A DNA stretch of 5,357 nucleotides from Alphaproteobacteria bacterium (GTDB lineage: Bacteria; Pseudomonadota; Alphaproteobacteria; UBA828): assembly GCA_029937205.1 (NCBI GenBank), contig JAPYQV010000229.1:1-5357 (forward strand), given 5' to 3'. This document shows, piece by piece, positions 4,678 to 5,357 of this stretch. The position numbers and the translations under genes are program-made. Under the pieces are notes generated by a model, which was not told the origin of the DNA, ran no database searches, and saw nothing but the letters and a program-made list of their open reading frames with translations. Each line of letters begins with the position of its first letter. The first letter of the stretch is position 1.

Positions 4678-5357
4678 ATGACGTCTATAACCATCAAGGA
4701 CGTCTGGAAATATTACGGCAAAACGATGGCTGTTAAGGAGCTCAATATCGAAGTGCGGGATAACGAATTCCTCTGCCTTTTGGGCCCCTCGGGCTGTGGC
4801 AAATCGTCTACACTTCGGATGCTGGCCGGGCTCGAATTCATCTCGTCGGGCGAGATATTTTTCGGCGACCTCAAGGTCAATGATATTCCGCCGCGCGACC
4901 GCGATATTGCCATGGTGTTTGAAAATTACGCGCTCTATCCGCACAAGACAGTGTTCGAGAACATGGCCAATCCGCTCAAGATGCAAAAACTGAACAAGAC
5001 GGATATCAAAGAGCGTGTCGTCTGGGCGGCGCAAATGCTGGAAATCGAAGAGCTTTTGCAGCGCAAGCCGGTCGAGCTCAGTGGAGGCCAAAAACAGCGC
5101 ACCGCCATTGGCCGGGCAATTGTGCGCGAACCCAAGGTATTTCTGTTCGATGAGCCGATCGCTCATCTTGATGCCCAATTGCGCTCGCATATGCGCGGCG
5201 AGCTCAAGCATTTGCAACGACGGCTGGAGACGACAACGGTTTATGTCACGCATGATCAGCTTGAAGGCATGACCATGGCAGATCGCATTGCCGTCATGCA
5301 TGAGGGCGTCTTGCAGCAGCTCGGCACGCCGGGCGAAATATATAATCACCCGATCAA
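4678..5357 (+). CDS. ABC transporter ATP-binding protein, MalK/UgpC type (3' end outside the window)
   Basis: This is the cytoplasmic ATPase that powers the importer; 226 residues are present before the window ends. Motifs in order are Walker A GPSGCGKSS (36-44), the Q-loop region MVFENYALYPHKTV (79-92), signature LSGGQKQR (134-141), Walker B VFLFDE (154-159), D-loop AHLD (162-165) and the switch His H192 in VTHDQLEGMTMADR. The normal Q-loop glutamine is replaced by E82, and the D-loop has His where MalK-type proteins commonly have Asn. All other catalytic residues, including the Walker B glutamate E159, are present. Full-length relatives are about 350-370 residues with a C-terminal TOBE/OB regulatory domain; that part lies beyond the window. 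ATG 4678 is supported by GGAGG at 4666-4670, 7 bases upstream and the best ribosome-binding site in the operon. The gene follows the second permease by 46 bases on the same strand. Confidence 0.93.
   Translation, partial: MTSITIKDVWKYYGKTMAVKELNIEVRDNEFLCLLGPSGCGKSSTLRMLAGLEFISSGEIFFGDLKVNDIPPRDRDIAMVFENYALYPHKTVFENMANPLKMQKLNKTDIKERVVWAAQMLEIEELLQRKPVELSGGQKQRTAIGRAIVREPKVFLFDEPIAHLDAQLRSHMRGELKHLQRRLETTTVYVTHDQLEGMTMADRIAVMHEGVLQQLGTPGEIYNHPI

Noticed and set aside
4633..5349. Long minus-strand reading frame (238 codons) opposite the ATPase gene
   Set aside because: The plus strand here carries all the ABC ATPase motifs. The antisense frame resembles no known family and is a by-product of codon bias.

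Overview
This window looks like a piece of an alphaproteobacterial genome, possibly Hyphomicrobiales/Rhizobiales or a relative. That placement rests on three things: the protein style (a Tat-exported solute-binding protein followed by CUT1-type permeases and an ATPase), the IS6-family transposase subgroup, and moderate-to-high, uneven GC. It is an inference, because no taxonomic marker gene is present.

Layout, left to right. Bases 1-153 hold no gene I can support, only short inverted repeats. Bases 154-959 are a complete IS6-family insertion sequence (806 bp) with imperfect terminal inverted repeats and one intact DDE transposase (211-906). The 8 bases on either side of it do not match, so there is no visible target-site duplication. 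Bases 960-1114 are the leader of the next operon. The leader starts with a TTGACA hexamer directly against the insertion-sequence edge and contains several inverted repeats but no convincing -10 box.

From 1115 to the right edge runs a single-strand ABC importer operon. It comprises a Tat-signal solute-binding protein (1115-2641), two inner-membrane permeases of the MalF and MalG types (2769-3749 and 3753-4631), and an ATP-binding subunit cut off by the window end (4678 onward). The binding protein should capture a solute in the periplasm, the two permeases form the channel, and the ATPase drives import. The family (CUT1, carbohydrate uptake) suggests a sugar, polyol or related compound, but the substrate cannot be named from the sequence.

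The strongest non-coding signal is a long hairpin in the 127-base gap between the binding-protein gene and the first permease gene. It is placed where malE-malF-type operons use RNA structure to make much more binding protein than channel. Smaller oddities are a 13-codon reading frame with its own ribosome-binding site just before the ATPase gene, a glutamate in place of the Q-loop glutamine in the ATPase, and an EAA loop one residue short in the second permease. I do not see an undescribed defence, mobile or regulatory system here. The window is mainly an ordinary transporter operon with an insertion sequence at its upstream edge.
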